From CAVQOB01 sp963714325 (GTDB lineage Bacteria > Pseudomonadota > Alphaproteobacteria > Rhizobiales > Hyphomicrobiaceae), in NCBI GenBank assembly GCA_963714325.1, contig CAVQOB010000030.1, positions 1 through 60,096 of the forward strand: DNA of 60,096 nt. Reading direction: 5' to 3'. Both the position numbers and the translations under genes were made by a program. Below are positions 8,100-17,631 of the stretch, piece after piece. Below the pieces are notes generated by a model. The model was not told the origin of the DNA, made no database searches, and was given only the letters and a program-made list of their open reading frames with translations. Position 1 is the first letter of the stretch, and each line of letters begins with the position of its first letter.

Positions 8100-9104
8100 G
8101 TGCGACCTCCTGCTTGTGCGTCTGAACGAAGCGGCAAAGAACCGATACCAGTTGTACCCCAGGATTTTTCCAGTGTCGGCTGCTGAAAATCCACGCGCGA
8201 CAAGCCCCGCGCGCAGCTGGTGCCAGTCGCGATTGTCGCGGAACCACGGGGGCTGCGGCGGGAACACCGCCTTGCCCAAGCCGATGTCGACCACGCCCTT
8301 GGTCCAGCGGCCGTTGCGCATCCAGGCGACGACGCTGTCGGGCTGACCCTGGCACAGGTCCGAACCGATGCCGATGTGATCGACGCCGATCTTGCCTGCC
8401 AAATCCGCGACCATCGCGGTGAAATTTTCGAGCGTGCAGTCCGATCCGCCGCTGAGATGATGCGGATAGAGTGACAGGCCCAGCATCCCGCCGCGCGCCG
8501 CCAACGCCTGCAGCACCGCATCGGACTTGTTGCGCGCGATCGGATGCCAGCGCGCGGGGTTCGCATGCGTGATGGCAATCGGCCGTGCCGACAGATCGAT
8601 CGCCTCCCGCGTCGAGCGCTCGGCCGAGTGCGACATGTCGATCACCATGCCGACCCGGTTCATCTCGGCGATCACCTCGCGGCCCATGCGGGTGATGCCG
8701 GTGTCATCTTTTTCATAGCAGCCCGTGCCGAGCAGCGACTGATTGTTGTAGGTCAGCTGCATGAAGCGGATGCCGAGGTCGTGCAGGATCGCGACGAGCC
8801 CGATGTCGTCTTCGATCGGCGACGGATTTTGCAGTCCAAAAAACACCGCCGTCCGGCCCGACGCCCGCGCGCGATCGATATCGGCAGCGACCCGCCCCGG
8901 CATGATCAGCTCCGGACATCTCTCAAACCAGCGGTTCCAATCGATCAGCTTCTCGACCGTCTCGCGGAAATCCTCATGATAGGAAACGGTGACGTGAATC
9001 GCATCGACGCCGCCTTCGCGCAATTCACGAAAAATCGCCTCGCTCCAGTTGCAGTACTGGCAGGCATCGATGACCGGTGGGCGCTGGCTGAATGTGTCGG
9101 GCAA
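8100..9104 (-). CDS. Membrane dipeptidase (peptidase M19) homologue lacking the N-terminal zinc motif
   Basis: About 335 codons of an M19 (renal dipeptidase-like) TIM-barrel protein. The later metal-site motifs are present: VGMVIDMSHSAER and PIAITHANPARWHPIARN, then a C-terminal GIGSDLCQ. The usual N-terminal H-x-D zinc motif is missing; the equivalent place reads VIDACQYCNWS. It may therefore be a non-peptidase subgroup. The TTG start at 9104 follows GAGG by five bases. The ORF continues in frame into the Ldh2 gene; a one-base shift near the end would instead stop at the TGA that overlaps the Ldh2 start (ATGA), so an indel may have removed the natural stop. Confidence 0.8.
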
Positions 9105-9232
9105 TCGGACCTCACTTCTCGCAATAGTATCGCAGTCTTGGCCCGATCACCCGACCTCGTCAAATCCGAAGAGCCGCCGCTCGACGTATGCCTCTCGCAA
9201 CCGCTACAATCCCAGACCGAACGTAAGGCCTA

Positions 9233-10801
9233 ATGCCCAAGACGACGCACACGAAAGCTGTCCGCAACCTCGTTTTGGTGCTTGGCGATCAGCTCTCACC
9301 ATCGCTTGCCAGCTTGAAGATGGCCGACAAAAGCCAGGATCTGGTCCTCATCGTCGAAGTCCACGACGAAGCAACCACCGTCAAGCACCACCAGAAGAAA
9401 ATCGCGTTCCTGTTCTCAGCCATGCGGCACTTTGCGATCGAGCTGGAACGGCTGGGTTGGCGCGTTGACTACCGCCGCCTCGACGCTCCCGGCAACCGCG
9501 GCAGTTTTACCGGCGAAGTGGAACGCGCCATCGGCGTCTGGCGGCCGCAACGGGTGATGGTCACGGAACCTGGCGAATGGCGTGTGGCCGAGATGTTCAA
9601 GTCATGGCCGACAGCCTTCAAATGCCCCATCGACATCCTGCCCGACGATCGCTTCCTCTGCTCCATTCCCGAATTCCAAGGCTGGGCCGCTGGCCGCAAG
9701 CAATTGCGGATGGAATATTTTTATCGCGACATGCGCCGAAAAACCGGCCTGCTGATGGACGGCAACGACCCAGCCGGGGGCAAATGGAACTTCGACGCGG
9801 ACAACCGCAAGCCGGCCACCAGCCATCTCTTTTTACCGGTTCCGCAGCGGACAACGCCGGACGCCATGACATCAGACGTCATGGCGTTGGTCGCATCCCG
9901 CTTTGCCGACCATTTCGGAACGCTTGAACCCTTCTGGTTCGCGGTCACACGGGCCGGCGCCGAAGCAGCCTTCGATCACTTCGTCCAATCGGCCTTGCCC
10001 GCTTTCGGTGATTTTCAAGATGCCATGCTGACCGGACACCGGTTCCTCTATCATGCCGTCATTTCGATGTATCTCAACTGCGGGCTGCTCGATCCCCTGA
10101 CGATCTGCCGCCAGGTTGAAGCCGCCTATCGGGGTGGTGAGGTGCCGCTCAACGCCGCCGAAGGCTTCATCCGCCAGATTATCGGTTGGCGCGAGTACGT
10201 GCGCGGGATTTACTGGATGAAAATGCCCGGCTATCTGGAGCAGAATTTCTTTGGCCACACCCGCCCGCTCCCGGATGTCTACTGGACCGGCAAGACCGAC
10301 ATGCACTGTCTGTCGCAAGCCATCGAGCAGACCCGGGAGGATGCCTACGCCCACCACATCCAGCGCCTCATGGTCACCGGCAATTTCGCGCTACTGGCCG
10401 GCGTCGACCCCAAAGCCCTGCATGAGTGGTACTTGATCGTCTACGCCGACGCCTACGAATGGGTCGAGTTGCCCAACACACTCGGCATGAGCCAGTTCGC
10501 CGATGGCGGCCTCCTCGCATCAAAACCCTATGCGGCGTCGGGTGCCTACATCAACCGCATGTCCGACTACTGCCGCTCGTGCCGTTATGACGTCAAGCAA
10601 CGCACCGGTCCGAACGCCTGTCCACTCAACGCTCTCTATTGGGATTTCCTCGATCGCAACCGCGCCAAGCTCGCGAAAAATCCGCGCTTGGCTCAGATGT
10701 ATCGCGTCTTTGACAAGCTCGGGTCCACGGAGCAGGCCGCCATATCCGAGAGCGCGGCCCTGTTCCTCGCGACACTCAAGCCTTCGCCGGACTGGCCTTG
10801 A
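9233..10801 (+). CDS. Fe-S cluster photolyase/cryptochrome (FeS-BCP, PhrB-type)
   Basis: A 522-residue member of the deoxyribodipyrimidine photolyase-related family, which repairs UV photoproducts ((6-4) lesions in the studied PhrB) using FAD, a lumazine-type antenna and a 4Fe-4S cluster. Four cysteines sit exactly at the spacing known for PhrB: C359 (DMHCLSQA), C447 and C450 (YCRSC) and C463 (NACPL). The N-terminal VLVLGDQLSP begins the Rossmann domain; GFIRQIIGWREYVRGIYW and the WVELPNTLGMSQFADGG segment line the FAD site. It diverges from the dipeptidase gene and its 3' end overlaps the convergent DUF2256 gene by 26 bases. Confidence 0.94.
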   Translation: MPKTTHTKAVRNLVLVLGDQLSPSLASLKMADKSQDLVLIVEVHDEATTVKHHQKKIAFLFSAMRHFAIELERLGWRVDYRRLDAPGNRGSFTGEVERAIGVWRPQRVMVTEPGEWRVAEMFKSWPTAFKCPIDILPDDRFLCSIPEFQGWAAGRKQLRMEYFYRDMRRKTGLLMDGNDPAGGKWNFDADNRKPATSHLFLPVPQRTTPDAMTSDVMALVASRFADHFGTLEPFWFAVTRAGAEAAFDHFVQSALPAFGDFQDAMLTGHRFLYHAVISMYLNCGLLDPLTICRQVEAAYRGGEVPLNAAEGFIRQIIGWREYVRGIYWMKMPGYLEQNFFGHTRPLPDVYWTGKTDMHCLSQAIEQTREDAYAHHIQRLMVTGNFALLAGVDPKALHEWYLIVYADAYEWVELPNTLGMSQFADGGLLASKPYAASGAYINRMSDYCRSCRYDVKQRTGPNACPLNALYWDFLDRNRAKLAKNPRLAQMYRVFDKLGSTEQAAISESAALFLATLKPSPDWP

Positions 10802-10970
10802 CTGGATAGGCGTTGACTGGCCACGATCGGCGGCATCGGTCCGAGCAGTGCACCACATTTTCCCAATCCCGCGCCCACTTCTTGCGCCACGCGAACGGCC
10901 GCCCACAAGTCTTGCAGGTTTTGACAGGTAGTTCGGTTTTCTTGAAGCGCTGCTGCGCACGACCCGGCAT
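10776..10970 (-). CDS. DUF2256 zinc-ribbon protein
   Basis: A 64-residue DUF2256 protein. The core KTCKTCGRPFAWRKKWARDWENVVHCSDRCR has C-x2-C and C-x3-C pairs that could bind one zinc. DUF2256 genes are commonly found next to photolyase/cryptochrome genes, and that is the case here; the molecular role is not known. The gene is convergent with the photolyase and overlaps its last 26 bases. Confidence 0.87.
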   Translation of the reverse strand: MPGRAQQRFKKTELPVKTCKTCGRPFAWRKKWARDWENVVHCSDRCRRSWPVNAYPVKASPAKA

Positions 10971-10973
10971 CGG

Positions 10974-11644
10974 TCACCGCCCGCGAAAATGCCGCCGCAA
11001 TGCCAGCAGGTCATCGACCACCGCATCGGCGCCGAGCGTCTCGACCGGCGCCTTCGAATAGCCGTGCCGCAACACGATCGATCGTACACCGGCCGCCTTC
11101 GCCGCGCCGACATCGGCGGCACTGTCGCCGATCATGACGGCACTGGCCGCCGCCGCACCCATGCCTCCCAGCGCCAGATGCAGCATCGCCGGGTCGGGTT
11201 TCTTCGGCACATCCTCGCGCGCACCGACGACAGCATGCAGGCGATCAGCCAGCCCCAACGCCTTCACCGCAACGTGCGTCACCACGTCAGGCTTGTTGGT
11301 GCAAAGCCCGATCCGGCAACCCGCCCCGAGCAATCATCCAGCAGATCGCCGGCACCGGGATAGAGACCGCGACCAAGCGCGCTGACGTCACTATAGGCCA
11401 CCATGAACCGCTGCAGCGTCGCCGACCAGTCTGCCTCGCCAAGCGTCACTCCGCGCGATGCCAGCGCCTTGCGGATCAGCACCAACGAACCGCCGCCGAT
11501 CATCTGCTTGACGTCGTCGATATCAAATGCTCCCCCGGCCAACGGCGCGACCGACACGTTCATCGCTTCCGCGATGTCGGCCGCGCTGTCGACCAACGTA
11601 CCGTCGAGATCGAACACGACCGCTGCCGGATAGTTTCGTTGCAT
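10974..11644 (-). pseudogene. gph: Phosphoglycolate phosphatase-like HAD hydrolase, frameshifted
   Basis: The parts of one HAD-superfamily phosphatase lie in two frames. The first (ATG at 11644) has motif I DLDGTLVDS and the cap helices up to GLYPGAGDLLD; the second continues LGAGCRIGLCTNKPD with the motif III lysine (EDVPKKPDPAML) and motif IV (VMIGDSAAD). A one-base indel near 11326-11342 joins them. The repaired protein (about 220 residues) matches the phosphoglycolate phosphatase subfamily, which clears 2-phosphoglycolate. The rest of the protein is well conserved, so the break may be a sequence error. Confidence 0.75.
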
Positions 11645-11661
11645 GCGCCGGCACTCCGTGT

Positions 11662-12861
11662 TTATCGCGCCAACGCTGCAATGCCCGGCAGCTCTCGCCC
11701 TTCAAGCCATTCGAGGAACGCGCCGCCCGCCGTCGACACGTAGGTAAACTGCTCGGTGACCCCCGCCGCGTTGAGGGCTGCAACCGTATCGCCACCCCCC
11801 GCCACAGACACCAACTTTCCCGCCTTGGTCATCGCCGCGGCCGCATGGGCCAGCGCGAACGTCCCGGCGCCAAACGGTTCGATTTCAAACGCGCCGAGCG
11901 GGCCATTCCAAAGCAGCGTCTTGCAGCCCGACAGCACGCCGATCAGGTGCTTCACCGAAGCCGGTCCCACATCGAGGATCATCGCATCTGCAGGGCAGGC
12001 ATCCGCCCGCACCACCTCGTTGGCGGCGCCGGCCTTGAATTCGCGCGCAACCACGGCATCGATCGGCAATACGATCTCGCAGCCCTTGCCTTGAGCCGCC
12101 GCCATGATCTCGCGCGCGGTGACGTGGAAATCCGGTTCCGCCAGCGACTTGCCGACGTTGATCCCCTTGGCCTGCAAAAAGGTGTTGGCCATGCCGCCGC
12201 CGATGATCAGCTTGTCGACCTTGGCGATCAAATTGGTCAGCACCGGAATCTTGGTCGAAACCTTGGCGCCACCGACCACCGCCGCCGTCGGCCGCTGCGG
12301 CGTCTCCAGCGCGGTTCTGAGTGCATTGATTTCTTCCATCATCAGTTCGCCCGCATACGACGGCAGCCGATGGGTGATCCCCTCGGTCGAGGCATGCGCG
12401 CGATGGGCGCAGGAAAAGGCATCCCCGACGAAAATATCGCCGAGGCTGGCAAGCTCATTGACGAAGGCCGCGTCGTTCCTCTCTTCGCCCTTGTGGAAGC
12501 GCAGGTTCTCGAGCAGCGCGACGTCACCGGGTTGCATGGCCGCGACAACCGTTTTCGCTGCCGGGCCGATGCAGTCGCTGGCGAAGTGCACGGGTGTGCC
12601 GAGCAGGCCCTGCATCGCCCCGGCCAACGGCTTCAGCGACAGCTCGGGCGACGGCCCATCTTTCGGCCGGCCGAAATGCGAGACGACGATCACCTTGGCG
12701 CCGCGCTCCGCCAGATCGCGGATGCCCGGCACCACCCGTTCGAGCCGGGTCGCATCGGTCACGCGTCCACCGGCTACGGGGACATTGAGGTCGGCGCGGA
12801 CGATCACCCGCTTGCCGCTCACGTCAGCGTTGCGAATGGACTTCAGCTTGTCGAGATTCAT
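11662..12861 (-). CDS. pgk: Phosphoglycerate kinase
   Basis: A 399-residue glycolytic kinase that makes ATP and 3-phosphoglycerate from 1,3-bisphosphoglycerate in the cytoplasm. Family blocks are clear: VIVRADLNVP, VSHFGRPKDG, LLENLRFHKGEERND, the DAFSCAHRAHAST block (usually DAFGTAHRAHAST), VVGGAKVSTKIPVL, LLWNGPLGAFE and the terminal nucleotide loop SVAGGGDTVAAL. ATG at 12861 follows AAGGA at seven bases. The gene lies 17 bases upstream of the gph-like gene on the same strand, so they are probably cotranscribed. Confidence 0.97.
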   Translation of the reverse strand: MNLDKLKSIRNADVSGKRVIVRADLNVPVAGGRVTDATRLERVVPGIRDLAERGAKVIVVSHFGRPKDGPSPELSLKPLAGAMQGLLGTPVHFASDCIGPAAKTVVAAMQPGDVALLENLRFHKGEERNDAAFVNELASLGDIFVGDAFSCAHRAHASTEGITHRLPSYAGELMMEEINALRTALETPQRPTAAVVGGAKVSTKIPVLTNLIAKVDKLIIGGGMANTFLQAKGINVGKSLAEPDFHVTAREIMAAAQGKGCEIVLPIDAVVAREFKAGAANEVVRADACPADAMILDVGPASVKHLIGVLSGCKTLLWNGPLGAFEIEPFGAGTFALAHAAAAMTKAGKLVSVAGGGDTVAALNAAGVTEQFTYVSTAGGAFLEWLEGRELPGIAALAR

Positions 12862-13117
12862 GCGGGCTTCCTTCGGGCTGACCGGCCGGATCAATCACGG
12901 CCCAGCACTTGCCACGTCGCCCGCCCCCAAAGCAAGCGGCAGAAGTCTATGCATCCGCCGGCGTTTTGTCGCCAATTCAAGACTGCACGGGAGCCACGCG
13001 GAAGCGGAATAGGCGCAATCCGGATTTTTGCGCCAGACTGTCGGCGCCTCATGAGGCATCGCATCAGCACAAAAGAGCAGAATAGCAGAGGACTATGCAC
13101 ACTTAGGGAGATAATCA
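12862..13117. other. Divergent promoter region, no gene
   Basis: About 256 bases between pgk and the divergent gluconolactonase remnant. I see no convincing ORF, repeat or hairpin; it should hold the promoters of both genes. Confidence 0.5.
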
Positions 13118-14349
13118 ATGCAGGACGAACCGACCGCATCGACCAAGCCCTCGCCCAAACTCTCACGCCGCCATGCCCTCGGCGCGCTCGCCGCCGGTGC
13201 CGCCACGCTGGCAACCGCGCGATCCCCCGCCACCGCCCAATCCCCCCCCGGCGCCACCCAGCACGATCACCAACCCTCCCCGCGATTTCAGCGCGACGCG
13301 GTGCGCCGACCACTTATTTCTGGGATCCCGATATCATCGCCGTCGATCCGAGTTTCAACGGCCTCGCCCAGCCCAACGCCCCCATTCAACGACTGTGGAC
13401 CGGAGCACTCTGGTCGGAAGGCCCGGCCTGGAATTCCGTCGGCCGCTATCTCGTCTGGAGCGACATTCCGAACAACCGGCAATTGCGCTGGCTCGAAGAC
13501 GACGGCCACGTCTCGGTGCTCCGCATCACCCTCCAACAACTCGCAATGGCAACAGCTTCGACTTCCAGGGCCGGCAACTCTCCTGCGAGCATCTGACACG
13601 CCGCGTCGTGCGCTACGAACTCGACGGCTCGACGACCATCCTCGCCGACAACTTCGGCGGCAAAAAACTGAACTCGCCGAACGACGTCGTCCCCCATCCC
13701 GACGGCAGCTACTGGTTCACCGATCCCCCCTACGGCGGCCAGCTCTACGAAGGCACGCCCGATGCCAGCGGCGGCCCAAGCAATAGTCGCGGCCGCTTGA
13801 AGAGCCGCCTCGGCCAACCCCCTGAGATCGGCAGCGCCAAACGCGAACTACCGACCAACTGCTATCGCATCGATCCCTCGGGCCGCGTCGACCTCGTCGT
13901 CACCGAAGAGCAGGTTCCCGATCCCAACGGCCTGTGCTTTTCGCCCGACTACAAAAAGCTCTACGTCGTCAGCACCGGCAAAGGTCCGGGCGACGCCGGG
14001 GCCGGCGGCAAAGGCGACATGTACGTCTTCGACGTCGGCGCCGACAACAAGCTCTCGAATCGCAAACTGTTCACGCGACTTCATGGTCGACGGCGTCAAA
14101 TGCGGACCCGACGGCGTCCGTGCCGACGTCAATGGCAATCTGTGGTGCTCAAGCAATGCCGGCCGCAGCGTCGGCTATAGCGGCGTCACGGTCTGGAACC
14201 CCGACGGCAAACTGATCGGCCGCATCCGCATCCCCGAAATCTGCGGCAACGTCTGCTTCGGTGGGCCGAAACGCAACCGCCTGTTCATGGCGGCGAGCCA
14301 ATCGCTCTACGCGGTCTACGTCTCGACGCAAGGCGCCGCACCCGGCTAG
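13118..14349 (+). pseudogene. SMP-30/gluconolactonase-like protein, multiply frameshifted
   Basis: A Tat-exported six-bladed propeller of the SMP-30/gluconolactonase/LRE family (sugar-lactone hydrolases), broken by at least four one-base indels. The Tat signal KLSRRHALGALAAGAATLATA opens the first frame. The mature protein must be read through other frames: TTYFWDPDIIAVDPSFNGLAQ and WSEGPAWNSVGRYLVWSDIPN, then NGNSFDFQGRQ and SPNDVVPHPDGSYWFTDPPYG with VPDPNGLCFSPDYKKLYVV, then VDGVKCGPDGVRADVNGNLW to the end. One break lies beside an eight-C run (13242-13249); another is an extra base near 14075-14085. Codon-level conservation between breaks is good, so sequencing indels are as likely as real decay. 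Confidence 0.8.
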
Positions 14350-14360
14350 TCAAAAACGTC

Positions 14361-15414
14361 TCAGCGCTGTCGATCACCACGCTGGCGCAGCGCTGCATCG
14401 ATCAGCGCCGCCAGCCGCTGCTCGGCTTGGGAATCGAAACTGAGCGCGATCGACAAAGTCAGCGTCTGCTCGCGCAGCGTCGCCAGCGCGCCGGTCGCAC
14501 CGCCGAGCCGGACGTGATCCTTCTCGGTCGTGACCAACGCCGCGCTCGCTTCGCGGGCGCGCAGCAACAGGCGTTCGGCATCCGCCTCGCGAAAGCGATG
14601 ATGATCCGGGAAGGCGTGCCGCTCGACGACTTCTGCGCCCTGACCTTCGAGGAGCTCAAAAAAGCGCTGCGGCGCACCAATCCCGGCAAACGCAATCACT
14701 GGCCGACCCTGCAATGGCGCCCACTCTCCGCTGCACCTGCACCCGCGCATCAATCACCGGCCCCGCAAACGTGCGGCGCAACTGCTCGGCAATCCCACCG
14801 CTCAGATCTCCCGCCGATGCCCCCGCGTTCACCACAATCGCGTGTGCCAACTCGAACTGAAACGCCAGCGGCGCCCGCAAGGGCCCGGCCGGCATGACGC
14901 GGCCATTGCCGAAGCCTCGCCGGCCGTCAACGACCGCGATCGCCAGATCCTTGGTTAGGCCCGCATTCTGCAACCCGTCATCCATGACGATCACCGACCC
15001 GCGCTCCGACGACGCCTCGATCACTCGCGCGCCAGCCACGCGATCGCGCGCGACAACAGTCGGAAAACGGCGCGCCAACAGTAGTGGCTCGTCGCCAACC
15101 CGCGCAGCCGTGTCACGCCCGACATCAACCCAATGCGGCCCGCGCTCCGTTCCGCCATAGCCCCGCGACAGCACAACCGGCCGTTCACCGCGCGCTTCCA
15201 GCATCTCGCAAATCTTCAGCGTCAAAGGCGTCTTTCCGGTCCCGCCAGCGGTGAAATTCCCCGCGCAGATAACCGGCAGTCGGCTCCGATAAGGCCGCCG
15301 CGATCGATATCGCCGCTTCGCGATGGTGCCATAGGCCGCCGCCAGCGGCTGCAATCCCCGCGCGACCAAGCCGTCCCCGGCGCCATACCACCAACTCGGT
15401 TCATCGACGCGCAC
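14361..15414 (-). pseudogene. lpxK: Tetraacyldisaccharide 4'-kinase, frameshifted
   Basis: LpxK phosphorylates the 4' position of the lipid A disaccharide at the inner membrane. The first frame (GTG at 15414) has the N-terminal membrane-associated helix and the Walker A loop GNFTAGGTGKTPL, VLSRGYGG and VIVMDDGLQN. The second frame holds PVIAFAGIGAPQRFFELL, FPDHHRF and TTEKDHVRL. A single-base indel near 14720-14745 separates them. The start overlaps the kdtA stop by 14 bases, as expected for one operon. LpxK is normally essential where lipid A is made, so a sequence error is the likeliest cause of the break. Confidence 0.82.
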
Positions 15415-17482
15415 GGAGAACTCTTTCAGCCACCGGCAGCATCAGCGGCACAGCCCCCGCCGCGCCGTCGCGGCCATCCGGGATCAACCGCAACAGCGCC
15501 TCGACCGTCTTCGGCAGTGCGCCGGAAAGTTTGTCAACCGCGCGTTCGGCGCGCGCGCGCATCGCCGCCCGCTCGTTCGCATCATCGAGCAGCCGCTTCG
15601 CCGCCGCCGCCAACGCGACCGCTGACGTCACCTCAATCGCCGCATTGGCCGCCAGCAACGCCTGATAACTTTCGACGAAATTGCCCCAGTGCGGCCCGGT
15701 CAGAACATTCGCGCCGTGCCGGATCGCCTCGATCGGGTTCTGCCCGCCATGGGGCACCAGACTGCCGCCGATGAAAGCAACCTCCGCCAACTGGTAGAGC
15801 GTGCCGAGTTCCCCGATGGTATCAGCCAGATAAACATCGGTCCCAGCCGCAGGCCGCGCGCCAAGCGACCGCATGGCAACCGTCAGCCCCGTCGCACGCA
15901 ACGTCTGCGCAATCGCCGCCGCGCGATCGGGATGGCGCGGCGCGATAATCGTCAGCGGATGCGGCACGCCAGCAGCCACCAGCGCCCGATGCGCCTCGCC
16001 AAGCATCGCCTCCTCGCCCTCATGCGTCGACGTCGCCAGCAACACCGGACGCCCCGCAATATCGCGCCCCAATCGCGCGACCTCACCGGCATCGACCGGC
16101 AATGCCGGTACGTCGATCTTAAGATTGCCGGTGACGATCGGCGTCGCCGCCCCCAATTCCGCAAATCGCAGCGCATAGGCCTGACTCTGCGCCAACACCG
16201 CATTGAAGCGACTGAAGAGCGGCCGCGAGACGCTCGCATTACGCCGCCAACGGCGGAACGACGTCTTGGACACGCGCCCATTGACGATCGCCAGCGGGAT
16301 CTGCCGATTGGCCGTCTCGAGGATCAGATTAGGCCAGATTTCGGACTCCGTGAAAACCGCCAGCTCCGGCCGCCAGTGATCGAGAAACCGCTGCACATAG
16401 GCGCTCGCATCGAGCGGCACATACTGATGGATCACTGCACCACCCAGCCGTGTCGCCGCCACCCGCGCGGACGTCACCGTCCCCGTCGTCAGCAAAATTT
16501 TGTGCGCCGGCCGGCGCGCCTGCATTTCTCCGATCAGTGGCAGGATCGATGTCGTCTCGCCGACACTCGCGGCGTGGAACCACAACACCGGCATGTCCGG
16601 CCGCGCCAACGAGGCAATCCCGAAGCGCTCATTGCGCCGTGCCGGATCTTCCTTGCCGCGACGTTCCCTCAGCCGCAGAATTGCCGGCGCGATGGGACGC
16701 GCCGCTCCTGTCAGCGCGCGATATCCCTTCAGCTTGAACCCCGGTTTTTCAACGCCGCCCAACGTCGACAACGCCGCGCCCGGCGTCGCGCGACGGGGAT
16801 CGGCGCCGGCTCGCGCGTAGGCGTCGAAGGTCGCGATATTCAGCTGCTGCTCGACCCGCAGGCGATAGCGCTCCAGTTCCTCCACACTCGCCTTCGCCGG
16901 CACGTGAATCACCTCGCCGATCGACGCGCCGATCCGCGACAGCGGCAGGTTGATCGTCATGCGGCTCCAGGTATTGAGCGACAGATAGCGCGAACTCGCC
17001 AGTGCCACCGGCAATATCGGGCGGCCAGTCACCTTGGCGAGCGTGACGATGCCGTGGCCTGCACGCCGCGCCGGACCAGGCGGCACGTCCGCCGTCATCG
17101 CCAGCGAAAACCCCTCGTCGAGCGCATGTGCCGCCGCCCGGAAGGCATGCGCCCCGCCGCGATCTTTGCCCTTCAGTCCTGCTCCGGCGCCGCGCACCAG
17201 GTCGAGATCGAAGCGGCGCAATGCCTCACCCATGGCTTCCGCGTCGCTGTGCATCGCCAGCATCACCCGCGTCGGAATACCGCTGCGCGCCAACACCGGC
17301 AGCAGCATGAACTGCCCGTGCCACATCGCTATGATGAAGGGGTGGATATTGCGAAAAACCGCGACGTATTCGTCGAACAGCGCCGGTGGTGTCGAGCTCG
17401 AATAGGCCGCATTGATGTAGCGCGCGATGAGGCTGCCCGCGAGGCGGTCGATCGTGCGCGGGCTTTGCGGGGGATTCGCCAT
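15401..17482 (-). CDS. waaA: DUF374 acyltransferase-like domain fused to Kdo transferase
   Basis: One 693-codon ORF. Residues 1 to about 225 match DUF374 lysophospholipid acyltransferase-like proteins (MWHGQFMLLPVL, LAMHSDAEAMGEALRRF, LAMTADVPPGPARRAGHGIVTLA). From about 250 on it is 3-deoxy-D-manno-octulosonic acid transferase KdtA/WaaA, which adds Kdo to lipid IVA from CMP-Kdo: RRGKEDPARRNERFG, WFHAASVGET, LTTGTVTSA, TESEIWPNLI, IVTGNLKID, PRHPDRA and the terminal GGSLVPHGGQNPIE. These are usually separate neighbouring genes in Rhizobiales. I see no in-frame start with a ribosome site at the junction, so the protein is probably made as a fusion unless an indel has removed a stop. Confidence 0.88.
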   Translation of the reverse strand: MANPPQSPRTIDRLAGSLIARYINAAYSSSTPPALFDEYVAVFRNIHPFIIAMWHGQFMLLPVLARSGIPTRVMLAMHSDAEAMGEALRRFDLDLVRGAGAGLKGKDRGGAHAFRAAAHALDEGFSLAMTADVPPGPARRAGHGIVTLAKVTGRPILPVALASSRYLSLNTWSRMTINLPLSRIGASIGEVIHVPAKASVEELERYRLRVEQQLNIATFDAYARAGADPRRATPGAALSTLGGVEKPGFKLKGYRALTGAARPIAPAILRLRERRGKEDPARRNERFGIASLARPDMPVLWFHAASVGETTSILPLIGEMQARRPAHKILLTTGTVTSARVAATRLGGAVIHQYVPLDASAYVQRFLDHWRPELAVFTESEIWPNLILETANRQIPLAIVNGRVSKTSFRRWRRNASVSRPLFSRFNAVLAQSQAYALRFAELGAATPIVTGNLKIDVPALPVDAGEVARLGRDIAGRPVLLATSTHEGEEAMLGEAHRALVAAGVPHPLTIIAPRHPDRAAAIAQTLRATGLTVAMRSLGARPAAGTDVYLADTIGELGTLYQLAEVAFIGGSLVPHGGQNPIEAIRHGANVLTGPHWGNFVESYQALLAANAAIEVTSAVALAAAAKRLLDDANERAAMRARAERAVDKLSGALPKTVEALLRLIPDGRDGAAGAVPLMLPVAERVLRARR

Positions 17483-17631
17483 ATGGCGGCGGCCTCGTTC
17501 TCGTCACTTGGCCGCGCCCCAAGTCAGCGCAACCCTGCAAACTTCTATATCTGTTCGGGCCAGCAAGCCAAGCTTGAGGTTGCAGCCATGCCTGTGACAG
17601 ACTTGAGCGGTCGCGCTCAGGGCGAATCACA

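Noticed and set aside
11527..13596. 689-codon plus-strand ORF
   Set aside because: Mostly antisense to pgk; only its last part is real, being one frame of the broken gluconolactonase.
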